Shown piece after piece: positions 49,077 through 58,406 of a DNA stretch of 64,000 bases (position 1 is its first letter; every line of letters starts with the position of its first letter). A model generated the notes under the pieces. The model saw only the letters and a list, made by a program, of their open reading frames with translations, made no database searches and had not been told where the DNA came from. The position numbers and the translations under genes were made by a program. Location of the stretch: NCBI GenBank assembly GCA_963773835.1, contig CAVZCQ010000006.1, forward strand, positions 1-64,000. The letters run 5' to 3'. The stretch is from JOPF136 sp963773835 (GTDB taxonomy: Bacteria > Acidobacteriota > Terriglobia > Acidiferrales > UBA7541).

Positions 49077-49646
49077 TTGGAGCCGGATTCTCAACTGGTC
49101 GGACAGTGCCTGCGCGGCGAGTCTGCGGCCTGGGAGGAATTGGTGAGGCGGCACACGCGGCGAGTGTACAACCTGGCCTACCGGTTTACGGGAAACCGGC
49201 AGGAAGCCGAGGACGTGTCGCAGGAAGTGTTCCTGAGGCTGTACCGTACGCTGGCGAGCTACCGCGCGGTGCACGGGGAGTTCACCACCTGGCTGACGAG
49301 CGTGACGCGCAACCTGCTGATTGACCATTACCGGCGGACGCGGCGCGACCGGCTGACCGATTCGCTGGACGACGAGACGTCTCCGGCGGAGCACAAAGCG
49401 TCGCCGGGAAGGCGGCCGGACGAGGCAGCGTCCGCCAGCGAGCTGAGCGTGCAGGTGCAGCAGGCACTGCAGAAGGTTTCGCCGGAGCTGCGCGAGGCGG
49501 TGATCCTGCGCGACCTGCAGGGGCTGGATTACCGGGAAATCCAGCAGGTGCTGAGCGTGCCGGAAGGAACGGTAAAATCGCGCATCAACCGCGGGAGGAT
49601 CGAGCTGGCGCGGCTGTTGACGCAGATGGGAGTGCGGACGGAGTGA
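49077..49646 (+). CDS. RNA polymerase sigma factor, ECF type
   Basis: A TTG at 49077 opens a 189-residue ECF sigma factor. Region 2 reads ELVRRHTRRVYNLAYRFTGN and AEDVSQEVFLRLYRTLASYR with FTTWLTSVTRNLLIDHYRR; region 4 reads SPELREAVILRDLQGLDYRE and VPEGTVKSRINRGRIELARL. The next gene encodes a zf-HC2-type anti-sigma factor, then envelope proteins, so it probably responds to envelope stress. A palindromic repeat lies in the 73 bases between the two genes. Confidence 0.93.
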   Translation: MEPDSQLVGQCLRGESAAWEELVRRHTRRVYNLAYRFTGNRQEAEDVSQEVFLRLYRTLASYRAVHGEFTTWLTSVTRNLLIDHYRRTRRDRLTDSLDDETSPAEHKASPGRRPDEAASASELSVQVQQALQKVSPELREAVILRDLQGLDYREIQQVLSVPEGTVKSRINRGRIELARLLTQMGVRTE

Positions 49647-49658
49647 ATCGCGAAGACT

Positions 49659-49692
49659 GGGGCACGATCCGCCGCAGGCGGATGCCCCTACG
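49659..49692. repeat. Palindromic repeat between the sigma and anti-sigma genes
   Basis: ATCCGCC and GGCGGAT pair around GCA, flanked by GGGGCA and GCCCC, and end in CTACG as in the other repeats of the window. It could reduce expression of the downstream genes relative to the sigma factor. Confidence 0.7.
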
Positions 49693-49719
49693 AAGAAGGG
49701 AGCAGAATCGGAATAGGCC

Positions 49720-50361
49720 ATGTCGTGGACCTGCCTGAATACGGAAGAAGGGCTGCTGGAGTATCTGGAAGGCGAGCTGGCCTCTACGGAGCGCGCGCTG
49801 TTGGATGCGCATCTGGCGGAGTGCGCGGCCTGCCGGGCGCTGGCCGCACAGGTGCGCTGGGTGGAGATGCGGCTGCCGCGGCTGGAGCCGGAGATCGAGC
49901 CGGTGTGGCTGGTGAAGCGCATCCTGGCGGCGACGACCGCAGCGGAGCGGGAGAAGCGGGAAAGCACGTGGAAAACGATCCTGGCTGGGCTGTCCTCTCC
50001 GCGATTTGCCGTTGGGCTGGGCGCCGTGGCGGCAACCATCTTTATCCTGTTCCAGGCGCTGGGGATTAATCCGAGGAAAATCACAGCGCAGGATTTGAAT
50101 CCGGTAAACGTATACCGGGCCGCAGACCGCGCAGCGCACCTGACCTACGCGCGCAGCCTGCGGTTTGTGAATGATATGCGCGTGGTATACGAAATCCGAT
50201 CGCGGCTCGAGGAGGCTTCGGCAACGCCGACTCCGCCGGCCCAGCAGGAGGCGCCAAAGACGACGCCTTCGCCGCAGTCCGAGCGACAACTAAAGAATGA
50301 TTTGCTGCGGAAAGGTCCCGCGATGAGCGCGGCCGTGGCGGGGATGGGAGGAGTGCTGTGA
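49720..50361 (+). CDS. Zinc-finger anti-sigma factor
   Basis: The 213-residue protein has an N-terminal zf-HC2 domain: CLNTEEGLLEYLEGELASTE and LDAHLAECAACRALAAQVRW (H-x3-C-x2-C). A single membrane helix is in FAVGLGAVAATIFILFQALG, near residues 93-112. The rest, with a Pro/Gln/Ser-rich end, should be outside. It would hold the sigma factor encoded upstream. Its stop codon overlaps the next start (GTGA at 50358-50361). Confidence 0.88.
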   Translation: MSWTCLNTEEGLLEYLEGELASTERALLDAHLAECAACRALAAQVRWVEMRLPRLEPEIEPVWLVKRILAATTAAEREKRESTWKTILAGLSSPRFAVGLGAVAATIFILFQALGINPRKITAQDLNPVNVYRAADRAAHLTYARSLRFVNDMRVVYEIRSRLEEASATPTPPAQQEAPKTTPSPQSERQLKNDLLRKGPAMSAAVAGMGGVL

Positions 50362-50960
50362 GCGCGCCGGGCGAAGGAGCGCCGGCCGCGGGCCCGAGCC
50401 CCGGAACCCCGGGAACAGGCTATTGCCGGCAATGCGGGAAGGCCCTAACACCGGAAACGTGGCGCGAGGTTGGCGGTGCATTCTACTGCCCGGACTGCCT
50501 GGCCACGATGATCGGCCAGGCGCAGGCGCAGCCGCGCAGCAAAAGCGGAGAGAAACGCGCGGCGACGGCCGCGGCGCTGGGGATCATCCCGGGACTGGGG
50601 GCGGTGTACAACGGCGAGTACGTGAAGGCGTTGATCCACGTGCTGGTGTTCGGCACCATCATCAGTCTGATCGATCATTCGCCGGGGATCTTTGTGCCCC
50701 TGCTGGTGGCCTGGATTTTCTATATGCCGTTCGAGGCCTATCAGACGGCGAAGGCGAAGGCCGCGCTCGGGGGCGCGCGCCCGAGCGAGGCGGCGGGGCG
50801 GCAGCGCGAGACGCTGGGCCCGATCCTGTTGATCGCCGTGGGGACGCTGGCGCTGCTCAATGAGCTGAACATCATCGATATCGACAAGATCCTGGATTTC
50901 TGGCCGTTGGGATTGATTGCCCTCGGCATCTGGCTGCTGGTGAAACGGCAGGAAAGGTAA
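50358..50960 (+). CDS. Zinc-binding membrane protein with LiaI/DUF5668-like helices
   Basis: The 200-residue protein begins with a Pro/Gly linker and a zinc site (YCRQCGKALTPETWREVGGA with YCPDCLA). Two to three membrane segments follow, AALGIIPGLGAVYNGEYVKA and LVFGTIISLIDHSPGIFVPL. A C-terminal pair of helices of the LiaI/DUF5668 kind closes the chain (ILLIAVGTLALLNELNIIDI and WPLGLIALGIWLLVKRQ). Its role is unknown. It is translationally coupled to the anti-sigma gene and followed by two related membrane proteins. Confidence 0.8.
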   Translation: MSAPGEGAPAAGPSPGTPGTGYCRQCGKALTPETWREVGGAFYCPDCLATMIGQAQAQPRSKSGEKRAATAAALGIIPGLGAVYNGEYVKALIHVLVFGTIISLIDHSPGIFVPLLVAWIFYMPFEAYQTAKAKAALGGARPSEAAGRQRETLGPILLIAVGTLALLNELNIIDIDKILDFWPLGLIALGIWLLVKRQER

Positions 50961-50971
50961 AGGCGAAACGC

Positions 50972-51226
50972 ATGGGCATTTACTATCGGCGGCGCGGTCT
51001 GGTGGGCCCGGTGGTGCTGATTACCATCGGGGCGATCTTTCTGGCGGACCGCTGGTGGCCGGGGATGAGCTTCGGACGGCTGTGGCCGCTCATCCTGATT
51101 GCGATCGGGCTGGTGCGGCTGCTGGAGATGAGCATGAGCCGGGACGACACCGTGTACCCAGCGCCGCCGCAGAATCCGCCTTCCCCGCCGCCCAATGCTC
51201 CTCCGCCGCCGGGCGGCTCGCAATGA
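50972..51226 (+). CDS. Small DUF5668/LiaI-like membrane protein
   Basis: The 84-residue protein has two membrane helices (VGPVVLITIGAIFLADRWWP and GRLWPLILIAIGLVRLLEMS), the same hairpin as at the ends of its two neighbours, and a Pro-rich cytoplasmic or periplasmic tail. It starts 11 bases after the preceding gene and overlaps the next one by 4 bases (ATGA, 51223-51226). Confidence 0.8.
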   Translation: MGIYYRRRGLVGPVVLITIGAIFLADRWWPGMSFGRLWPLILIAIGLVRLLEMSMSRDDTVYPAPPQNPPSPPPNAPPPPGGSQ

Positions 51227-52605
51227 ACCCTGATGCAAGGCAGGCGCGCGACCCAAGAGAAGTCGTAATGCGCAATCGTGGTCCATTCCGGTCGGTGGCC
51301 GGCGCGCTGTTTCTGGTGATTATCGGCTCGCTCTTCCTGATCCACAATTTCCGGCCTGACCTGATTCAATGGCGGTTCCTGGGGAAGTGGTGGCCGGTAC
51401 TGCTGATCCTGTGGGGCGTGATCCGCCTGGTGGAGAATCTGAGCGGGAGCGGGAGGCGAGGACTGCGGGGCGGCGAACTGTTTCTGCTGATTGTGCTGGT
51501 GCTGGTGGGAGTGGCTATCTCGTACGGCCCACGGATTCAGCTGCCGGAGGCGGAGCCGGAGGACATGCCCTTCATGGAGACGGCGGACGCGTCGCAGGAG
51601 TTGCCGCCCCGCAACCTGGAACCCGGGGCGGTGGTGCGCATTACGACGGCGATGGGCGACATCAGCGTGGACGCGAGCGGCGACGAGAAACAACTGCGCG
51701 TGCTGGTGAGGAAGACGGGCTATGCCATGTCGCAGGACGATGCGCGCTCGCAGGCCGCAGGGGCGAAGGTGAACGTGCAGCAGTCTGGGCGCGACGTGAG
51801 CCTGGAGGCGGAATCCCAGGGGCGGAGCGACAATACGACGCGCGTGAGCTTTGAGGTGCATCTGCCGCGCAACGTGGCGCTGGACCTGCGCACCGGGCAC
51901 GGCGACGTGAAGGTGAATGGGGTGAGCGGGAACGTTGCGGCGAGCGATACGAAGGGCGACGTGACACTGCGCGACATCGGCGGCGATGCGCGGGTGGACG
52001 TGGGCCGGGGCGACGCGCGCGTTTCGGCGACGAAGGGCAACGTGCACGTCTCGGGAAAAGGAAGCGAGGTGGAAGTGACGGACGTGGGAGGCGCGGCCAC
52101 GATTGACGGCGAGTTTTACGGACCGATCACGGCGCGGAACGTGGCCGGGGGCGCGCGCTTCGTCTCCTCGCACACGGATATGACTATAGGCGCTCTGCCG
52201 GGACGGATGACGGTGGAGTCGGGAGACCTGAGCGTATCGAACGCTTCCGGGCCGTTCGTGCTGACCACCGGCGACAAATCCGTTTCGCTCGAAGACCTTT
52301 CCGGGCGCATCCGGGTGCAGGACAAACGCGGCGATATCTCCCTGCGGCTGAAGACGGCGCCGAAGGAAGAAATCGATCTGAACAACGATTCGGGAGCCAT
52401 CGAGCTGGCGCTGCCGGCAAAATCGGCGTTCGAGATTTCCGCGCTATCGCGCGGGGGCGACATCGACAACGAGCTGGACCCGGCCGCTCTGAAAGTCACG
52501 CGGCAGGGGAGCGATTCGAAGCTGGAAGGCAAGGCCGGCGGGAAAGGCCCGAAAATCACGCTGAACACCTCGTACGGGGCGATCCGGCTGAAGCCGTCGG
52601 ATTAG
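51223..52605 (+). CDS. LiaF-like membrane protein with a DUF4097 beta-solenoid
   Basis: ATG at 51223 overlaps the previous stop codon; the upstream open frame is a shadow. The 460-residue protein has N-terminal hairpin helices (SVAGALFLVIIGSLFLIHNF, LLILWGVIRLVE) and a third helix (LFLLIVLVLVGVAISYG). A DUF4097 domain of short beta repeats follows, about residues 130-455: DLRTGHGDVKVNGVSGNVAA, DTKGDVTLRDIGGDARVDVG, GRIRVQDKRGDISLRLK. In Firmicutes LiaF senses envelope stress; here it probably acts with the sigma/anti-sigma pair. It ends the operon. Confidence 0.85.
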   Translation: MNPDARQARDPREVVMRNRGPFRSVAGALFLVIIGSLFLIHNFRPDLIQWRFLGKWWPVLLILWGVIRLVENLSGSGRRGLRGGELFLLIVLVLVGVAISYGPRIQLPEAEPEDMPFMETADASQELPPRNLEPGAVVRITTAMGDISVDASGDEKQLRVLVRKTGYAMSQDDARSQAAGAKVNVQQSGRDVSLEAESQGRSDNTTRVSFEVHLPRNVALDLRTGHGDVKVNGVSGNVAASDTKGDVTLRDIGGDARVDVGRGDARVSATKGNVHVSGKGSEVEVTDVGGAATIDGEFYGPITARNVAGGARFVSSHTDMTIGALPGRMTVESGDLSVSNASGPFVLTTGDKSVSLEDLSGRIRVQDKRGDISLRLKTAPKEEIDLNNDSGAIELALPAKSAFEISALSRGGDIDNELDPAALKVTRQGSDSKLEGKAGGKGPKITLNTSYGAIRLKPSD

Positions 52606-52620
52606 CAGGCAGCGCACCAC

Positions 52621-52645
52621 GGGAAGGGCATGCCGCGCCCCTACT
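52621..52645. repeat. Short degenerate member of the GCCCCTAC repeat
   Basis: GGGAAGGGCATGCCGCGCCC followed by CTACT has the same core as the larger copies. It lies between the convergent LiaF-like gene and aroA, where a hairpin could help end transcription from both sides. Confidence 0.5.
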
Positions 52646-52650
52646 ACCTC

Positions 52651-54005
52651 TTAGCGCCGCGCTACGGAACGTAATTCCTCGAAGAAACCGGGATAGGAAA
52701 CGCTTGCGCATTCGGCGCCGCGAATTGTGGACTCGGTGCGCGCGCCGAGGGCGGCAATGGCGAGCGCCATGGCCAGGCGATGGTCGCCCCGCGGGTCCAG
52801 TTCCGCGCCGCGCAGGCCCGCTCCGCCGGTTTCGGCGCGTCCGGCCACGCGCAGCCCGTCGTCGAATTCCTCCACCTGCGCTCCCATGAGCCGCAGATTC
52901 TCGGCCAGCACGGCGATGCGGTCGCTTTCCTTTACGCGCAGCTCGCGCGCGTCGCGGATTTCGATTCCCTGCTCGGTGAATGGCCCCAGCGCGGCCAGCA
53001 TGGGCAGCTCGTCAATCATACGGGCAACGTCTGCGCCGCGAAACGTGCCGCCGCGGAGCGGGGCCGTGCCGCTCGGGCCTGCTTCCAGGTCGCCTACGAG
53101 TTCGCCCGATTGTTGTTCGAGACGCGAGACGCGAATGGCTGCGCCCATCTGGACCAGGAAGTCGAGCACGGCGCTTCGCGTGGGATTCAGGCCGACGCCG
53201 GGCAGCATCAGCTTCGAGCCGGGAAGGATGGAGGCAGCGGCCAGGAAGAAGACGGCGGAGGAAAGGTCGCCGGGGACCGCCAGGTCGCGCGCGTGGAGCT
53301 GCATGCCGCCGGCAATTTCGATGCGCTGGCCATGGCGATGGACCGCGGCGCCGAATTCGGCGAGCGCGATTTCCGTGTGGTCGCGCGTGCGCACCGGTTC
53401 GATTACTGCGGTGGTGCCCGCAGCATAGAGGCCGGCGAGAAGAATCGCGGATTTCACCTGCGCGCTGGCGACCGGCAGCGTGTACTCGATAGCGCGGAGA
53501 GGAGCGCCGGTGATTTCGAGCGGGGCAAACCCGCCGCCGCGGGCCTGGATGCGCGCGCCCATCTCTGTGAGCGGGTCGATGACGCGCCGCATGGGGCGGC
53601 TTCGGAGGGAGGCGTCTCCGGTGAGCCGGGAGGAGAAGGACTGGCCGGAGAGCGCTCCGGCCAGCAGACGGATTGTGGTGCCGGAGTTCTCCGCATCCAG
53701 GGCGCGGCGGGGTTTCTGCCAGCCCGCGAGACCGCGGCCGTGGATACGAACCACACGGAGGCTGGCTGCGGCATCGTCGCGGGAACGGGCTACCCCGCGC
53801 GTGTCTTTCACGTCTATCTTCACACCGAGGCGCTCGAGGCACGCCAGGGTCTCGAGCAGTCGGCTGCGGGCGAATAGTTCTGGATTTCGCTGGCGCCCTC
53901 CGCCAGCGCTGCCAGGATGGCCAGCCGGTGAGAGATGGATTTGTCGCCCGGCACGACGATGCCGCCCGTGAGAAGCCGGGCGGGTGCGATGGCCCGTTTC
54001 GCCAT
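52651..54005 (-). pseudogene. aroA: EPSP synthase AroA, interrupted by a frameshift
   Basis: The N-terminus (ATG at 54005; LLTGGIVVPGDKSISHRLAI, the PEP-binding PGDKSISHR motif) stops at 53820 in frame. The next frame carries on as TLACLERLGVKIDV and continues to a complete C-terminus: AENSGTTIRLLAGALSG, the catalytic region ELRVKESDRIAVLAENLRLM, and DHRLAMALAIAAL. The shift lies within about 53848-53858, where one base is missing after the segment encoding DCSR. All other motifs are intact. Since this enzyme of the shikimate pathway is usually essential for aromatic amino acids, a sequencing error or a second copy elsewhere should be considered. It is divergent from the S55 gene. Confidence 0.88.
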
Positions 54006-54108
54006 GGGGCGATTCTACAGCAGGGGCGGGAGGGCTGCGGGGAGCCGGTTAACCCCCAAGCGGGAAAACCCTGCGAGGGTTAGGCGAATCAAGTAGAATG
54101 AGAAGATT

Positions 54109-56052
54109 GTGACTCGCGCCAAGTTCCACTTTCGGCCGCTACGCGCGGTGGTACTCGCGACCCTACTGCTGCTCGCCACCCTGGCGGCTACTGTGTTTGC
54201 CGCCGGAACGGGGCCCCTGGACAACATCCTGCCGCTGGACCAGGTGAAGCCCGGAATGCGCGGGGAGATGTACACGATCATCGAAGGCGACAAGATCGAG
54301 AAGCTCGATCTCGAAGTGATCGGAATACTGCCCAACCTGATGGGTCCGCAGCAGGACATCATCCTCGTGAAACTGGTGGGGGACCGAGCCACGGAAATTG
54401 GGGTGGCGGCGGGGATGAGCGGGAGCCCGGTGTACATCGACGGGAAACTGGTGGGAGCGCTGTCACTGAAGTTCGGGATATTTACGAAGGAGGCGCTGGG
54501 CGGAGTGACGCCCATCGCGCACATGCTGGAAGCGGACGCGTCGGACGCCGCGTCGTCCACGCCCGCGCAGCGCGCGGAAGCGGGAATGCCGGCGGCGCCT
54601 GCGCCTGCAGCCGCTGGCTGGCCTCCAGCGGTTCCTGCACCGATAGGCGCGTGGAATAATTCTGCCGCTGGACTGGCGGCCGCTTTTCCGAATGCTGCCA
54701 TGGCGGAGGGGGCGGCTGCGCCTCCGCAGTATCCGGTGGCGGATCGCTATCTGCAGCAGGCCGGACTCCCTTCGGGCGCCTACCTTTCGCCGATTGAAAC
54801 GCCACTGATGTTCTCCGGATTTGCCAAGGAGGCGATAGACCGTTTCGCTCCGGAATTCGCGAGCTACGGGATGACGACTGTGGAAGGCGGGACAGCGGTG
54901 GCGCGACCGGACGACCCGAACCTGAAGCCCGGGGATATGGTGGGGATTGTGCTGGCCACCGGCGACCTCTCCATTCAGGCGGGATGCACGGTGACGGCGA
55001 TCGTGGAGGGGCATGTGCTGGTGTGCGGCCACCCCGTCTTCAATTTCGGGAAGATGGCGATCCCGATGTCGCGCGGGCGGGTGCTGACCACGATGGTGTC
55101 GTCGTATTCCTCGACCAAAATCATGAATTCCGGCGGGGTGATCGGGACGATCGACTACGACCGCATCTCCGCGGTGACCGGGAGGCTGGGGGCGCCGCCA
55201 CGGCTGGTGCCGGTGAGCCTGGAGGTGGTGACGCCGGCGCGCGCGAAGTCGCTGCACTTCCAGGTGGCGGAAACTCCGAAGCTGACGCCGCTGTTGATCG
55301 CCATCGCCACCTACAACGGGCTGGTGGCCAACCCCGTGTACAGCGACGGCACCACACTCCACCTTACCGGCCAGGTGAACGTGGAGGGCCATTCGCCGGT
55401 CGAGCTGGACAATATGTTCGCGCCGAATGATTTCGGCGTTCCCGACGGGCTGCTTGTGGCGATGATGATGCAGCAGATGTTCCAGCGGGTTTACACGAAT
55501 CCGTACGAGATGCCGAAAGTGACGGGCGTGCAGTTGCGTGTGGAAAGCATCCCGGAGCGGCGCCAGGGGTTTATCGAAAACGCGTGGAGCGACCGCTCAG
55601 AGGCGGCGCCGGGAGAGCAGGTGCGGGTCAAAGTGCTGCTGCGGCCCTACCGCGGGACGCCGTTCCTCGAGGAAGTGCCGATTACGATTCCCATGGCAGC
55701 GAGGGGGATGCTACGCGTGCTGGTATCAGACGCGGACACGCTGAACCGCATGAGCAACGGGCTGGCGTTCAGCCCGTTCGCGCGGCTGGCCGGGCTGGAG
55801 CAATTGATCCGCATGCTGAACCGCGAGCGGAGAAACAACCGGCTGTACGTGGCGCTGCTGCAACCCGCGCCCACGCTCCTGGTGGAGGATAAAGAGCTGC
55901 CCAACGCGCCGCTGAGCGAAATCGAAGTGCTCGGGCCGGGACGCACCATGGGGGGCCCGACGCTGCTGCGCGAGTCGCTGGCCGGGGAATGGTCGGTGCC
56001 CATGAACCAGGTGATTTCCGGCCAGCAATCGCTGCTAATTAAAGTGAAGTAG
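54109..56052 (+). CDS. Exported SpoIVB-like (S55) domain protein
   Basis: A GTG at 54109 opens a 647-residue protein with a signal peptide (VVLATLLLLATLAATVFAAG). Residues about 35-150 hold the S55 start (LDQVKPGMRGEMYTIIEGDK, FDLEVIGILPN-like strand) with Ser in GVAAGMSGSPVYIDGKLVGA, the catalytic-type motif of SpoIVB. A Pro/Ala-rich insertion splits the domain; it resumes with PGDMVGIVLATGDLSIQAGC TV and HVLVCGHPVFNFGKMAIPMS. The C-terminal third is unassigned. SpoIVB acts in sporulation of Firmicutes; here the role is unknown. A beta-propeller gene follows 80 bases later. Confidence 0.82.
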   Translation: MTRAKFHFRPLRAVVLATLLLLATLAATVFAAGTGPLDNILPLDQVKPGMRGEMYTIIEGDKIEKLDLEVIGILPNLMGPQQDIILVKLVGDRATEIGVAAGMSGSPVYIDGKLVGALSLKFGIFTKEALGGVTPIAHMLEADASDAASSTPAQRAEAGMPAAPAPAAAGWPPAVPAPIGAWNNSAAGLAAAFPNAAMAEGAAAPPQYPVADRYLQQAGLPSGAYLSPIETPLMFSGFAKEAIDRFAPEFASYGMTTVEGGTAVARPDDPNLKPGDMVGIVLATGDLSIQAGCTVTAIVEGHVLVCGHPVFNFGKMAIPMSRGRVLTTMVSSYSSTKIMNSGGVIGTIDYDRISAVTGRLGAPPRLVPVSLEVVTPARAKSLHFQVAETPKLTPLLIAIATYNGLVANPVYSDGTTLHLTGQVNVEGHSPVELDNMFAPNDFGVPDGLLVAMMMQQMFQRVYTNPYEMPKVTGVQLRVESIPERRQGFIENAWSDRSEAAPGEQVRVKVLLRPYRGTPFLEEVPITIPMAARGMLRVLVSDADTLNRMSNGLAFSPFARLAGLEQLIRMLNRERRNNRLYVALLQPAPTLLVEDKELPNAPLSEIEVLGPGRTMGGPTLLRESLAGEWSVPMNQVISGQQSLLIKVK

Positions 56053-56132
56053 CCGGCTCCCGGGGACTGAGACGGTGCCAATCCGAATGAGCGATTCGCC
56101 GCTGTGCTAACCAAATCCTGAAAGGACGGTCC

Positions 56133-58406
56133 ATGTTTCGAACCCGCAGAAATCCCGCGGCGGCGTGTGCCGCGGCTATAGCCGCGGCGGCCCTGCTGGC
56201 CACTGTGCCCGCCGCGGCCGAACGCATGCGCTTCTGGCGGCAGACGTCGTACGAAGACTTCGAGAAGGGGACGCCGAAGGGCGTGGCGCTGCGGAGCGAC
56301 GGGCGGCTGGTGCGGGCGCCGCGCTTCGTTCAGCGAGCCGACCCGAACCTGGCGTATCTGTGGGCGCTGGCCGCGGACTCGCACGGCCAGGTGTACGCGG
56401 CGGGCGGCTCGACTGCGAAGGTGCTGCGCCTGGAAGAAAAGGGCACGGTCACCACGGTGTTCGAGTCCGCCGAAATGTCGGCGCAGGCACTGGCCGTGGA
56501 TACGCAGGACAACCTGTACGTGGGCACATCTCCGGATGGGAAGGTGTACCGGGTGACGCCGAAGGGTGAGAAGAGCGTGTTTTTCGACCCGCAGCGGAAA
56601 TACATCTGGGCGCTGGTGTTCGGGCGTGATGGAACTCTGTACGTGGGCACCGGAGACAAAGGCGAGATTTTCGCCGTGGCGCCGGATGGAAAGGGCGCAG
56701 TTTTCTATAAAACGCAAGAGACGCACGTGCGGTCGTTGGCCGTGGACTCAAGCGGACGGCTCTACGCCGGCACCGAGCCGAACGGCCTGGTTCTGCGGGT
56801 CGATGCGGACCCGAAAACGAAAACGCCGCGGGGATTTGTAGTCTATGAGACGGCGAAAAAGGAAGTCACCTCATTGCTCGCGGACAAAGCGGGGAACCTG
56901 TACGCGGCAGCGGTGGGCGACAAAACGCCGTCGAATCTGCCGGGGCAGGTTGCGACTCCGCAGCCGGTGGCACAGGTGGTGCCCGGCGCCACGGGCCCGA
57001 TGATCACGTTCACCGCGGCTCCGCAGATGGTGTTCACTCCCTTTCCCATGCTGGGGGGCGGGAGCGATGTGTACCGGTTCGGGCCCGATGGCGCGCCGCA
57101 GCGGCTATGGAGCTCGCGCGATGAGCTGGTGTACGCCGTGGCGCTATCGCCGGAAGGAAAACTGCTGCTGGGAACGGGCGGGCACGGCATCATCTACCAG
57201 CTCGAGGGCAACGAGGTGTACGCCAACATCGCGAAGACGTTTTCGGGGCAGGTGACCTGCTTCGCCGCGCGGGCGGGAGGAGAAATCCTGGCGGGCGGGG
57301 CGAATCCCGGGAAGGTCTTTTCGCTGGGCCCAGAGGCCGAGCCGGAGGGGAGTTACGAATCCCAGGTGTTCGACGCCAAACTGTTTTCCACCTGGGGGCG
57401 GCTGACGTGGTGGGGCGACAATCATTCGACGGACGGGCACATTGAGTTTTACATGCGCAGCGGAAACACCTCCGACCCGAGCACGTATTGGAGCTCGTGG
57501 GCCGGGCCGTTCCATGATCCCAACGGAGAACCGGTCAACCTGCCGCCCGGGCGGTTTGTGCAGTGGAAGGCGGTGTTCCGCGACGGAGCGCCGGGAATCA
57601 ACATCGCCTGGGTGGGTGTGGCCTATCTGCCGAAAAATGTGGCGCCGGTGATCGATTCCGTCCTGATTCAAAATCCGGGAATCCGCGCGCAGTCGGCGGT
57701 GGGGATGGTGATGCCACCGGGACAGGCGCAGCCGGTGCAGCTCCGGATGCCGGCTCCCCCGCCCCTGCCGGGGCTGAACCTTTTCCCGCAACCCACGCCG
57801 CCACCGCAACCGCAGAAGTTCGAGCCGCCGCCTCAGGGCTTCGTACAGCGGGGCTGGCAGTCGGTTCTCTGGGGCGCGCACGACGACAACGACGACGACC
57901 TGGTTTATTCCGTGTATTACCGCGGGGAGCGGGAGACGGTTTGGAAGCTGCTGAAAGAAAAAGTCGAGGCGCGGTTCTATTCCTGGGACACCACCACGAT
58001 GCCCGACGGCACGTACTATCTGAAGATTGTGGCCTCGGATTCACCGTCCAATCCTCCGGATGAGGCGCTCACGGCAGAACGCGTGAGCGACCGCTTTGTA
58101 GTGGACAATGCGCCGCCGGAAATCCTGAACCTGCGCGCGACGGTGACGGGCAACGCCGCCGAGGCGCGGTTTGAAGCGCGCGATTCGGCCAGCATGCTCA
58201 GCCGGGCGGAGTGGAGCCTGGATGGAGGCGACTGGAAGGTGGTGCTGCCCGCGGGAAGGCTAAGCGACGCGCGCCAGGAAAGCTATAGCATCACACTGCT
58301 GGGCCTGGCGTCGGGAGAGCATACTCTGGCCGTGCGGGTGACCGACGAATTCGACAATCAGTCGGCGGCGAAAGCAGTGTTTCACGTGGGCGCCGCATCG
58401 AAGTGA
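56133..58406 (+). CDS. Exported beta-propeller protein
   Basis: The 757-residue protein begins with a signal peptide (AAIAAAALLATVPAAA). Residues about 65-400 are repeated blades of the type ALAVDTQDNLYVGTSPDGKV, ALVFGRDGTLYVGTGDKGEI, SLAVDSSGRLYAGTEPNGLV and SLLADKAGNLYAAAVGDKTP, an NHL/SMP-30-like propeller. A Pro-rich linker (near residue 530-570) leads to C-terminal Ig-like domains with WSLDGGDWKVVLP and VRVTDEFDNQSAAKAVFHV. It probably binds or scaffolds at the surface. Its stop codon overlaps the next start by GTGA, and it follows the S55 gene. Confidence 0.83.
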   Translation: MFRTRRNPAAACAAAIAAAALLATVPAAAERMRFWRQTSYEDFEKGTPKGVALRSDGRLVRAPRFVQRADPNLAYLWALAADSHGQVYAAGGSTAKVLRLEEKGTVTTVFESAEMSAQALAVDTQDNLYVGTSPDGKVYRVTPKGEKSVFFDPQRKYIWALVFGRDGTLYVGTGDKGEIFAVAPDGKGAVFYKTQETHVRSLAVDSSGRLYAGTEPNGLVLRVDADPKTKTPRGFVVYETAKKEVTSLLADKAGNLYAAAVGDKTPSNLPGQVATPQPVAQVVPGATGPMITFTAAPQMVFTPFPMLGGGSDVYRFGPDGAPQRLWSSRDELVYAVALSPEGKLLLGTGGHGIIYQLEGNEVYANIAKTFSGQVTCFAARAGGEILAGGANPGKVFSLGPEAEPEGSYESQVFDAKLFSTWGRLTWWGDNHSTDGHIEFYMRSGNTSDPSTYWSSWAGPFHDPNGEPVNLPPGRFVQWKAVFRDGAPGINIAWVGVAYLPKNVAPVIDSVLIQNPGIRAQSAVGMVMPPGQAQPVQLRMPAPPPLPGLNLFPQPTPPPQPQKFEPPPQGFVQRGWQSVLWGAHDDNDDDLVYSVYYRGERETVWKLLKEKVEARFYSWDTTTMPDGTYYLKIVASDSPSNPPDEALTAERVSDRFVVDNAPPEILNLRATVTGNAAEARFEARDSASMLSRAEWSLDGGDWKVVLPAGRLSDARQESYSITLLGLASGEHTLAVRVTDEFDNQSAAKAVFHVGAASK

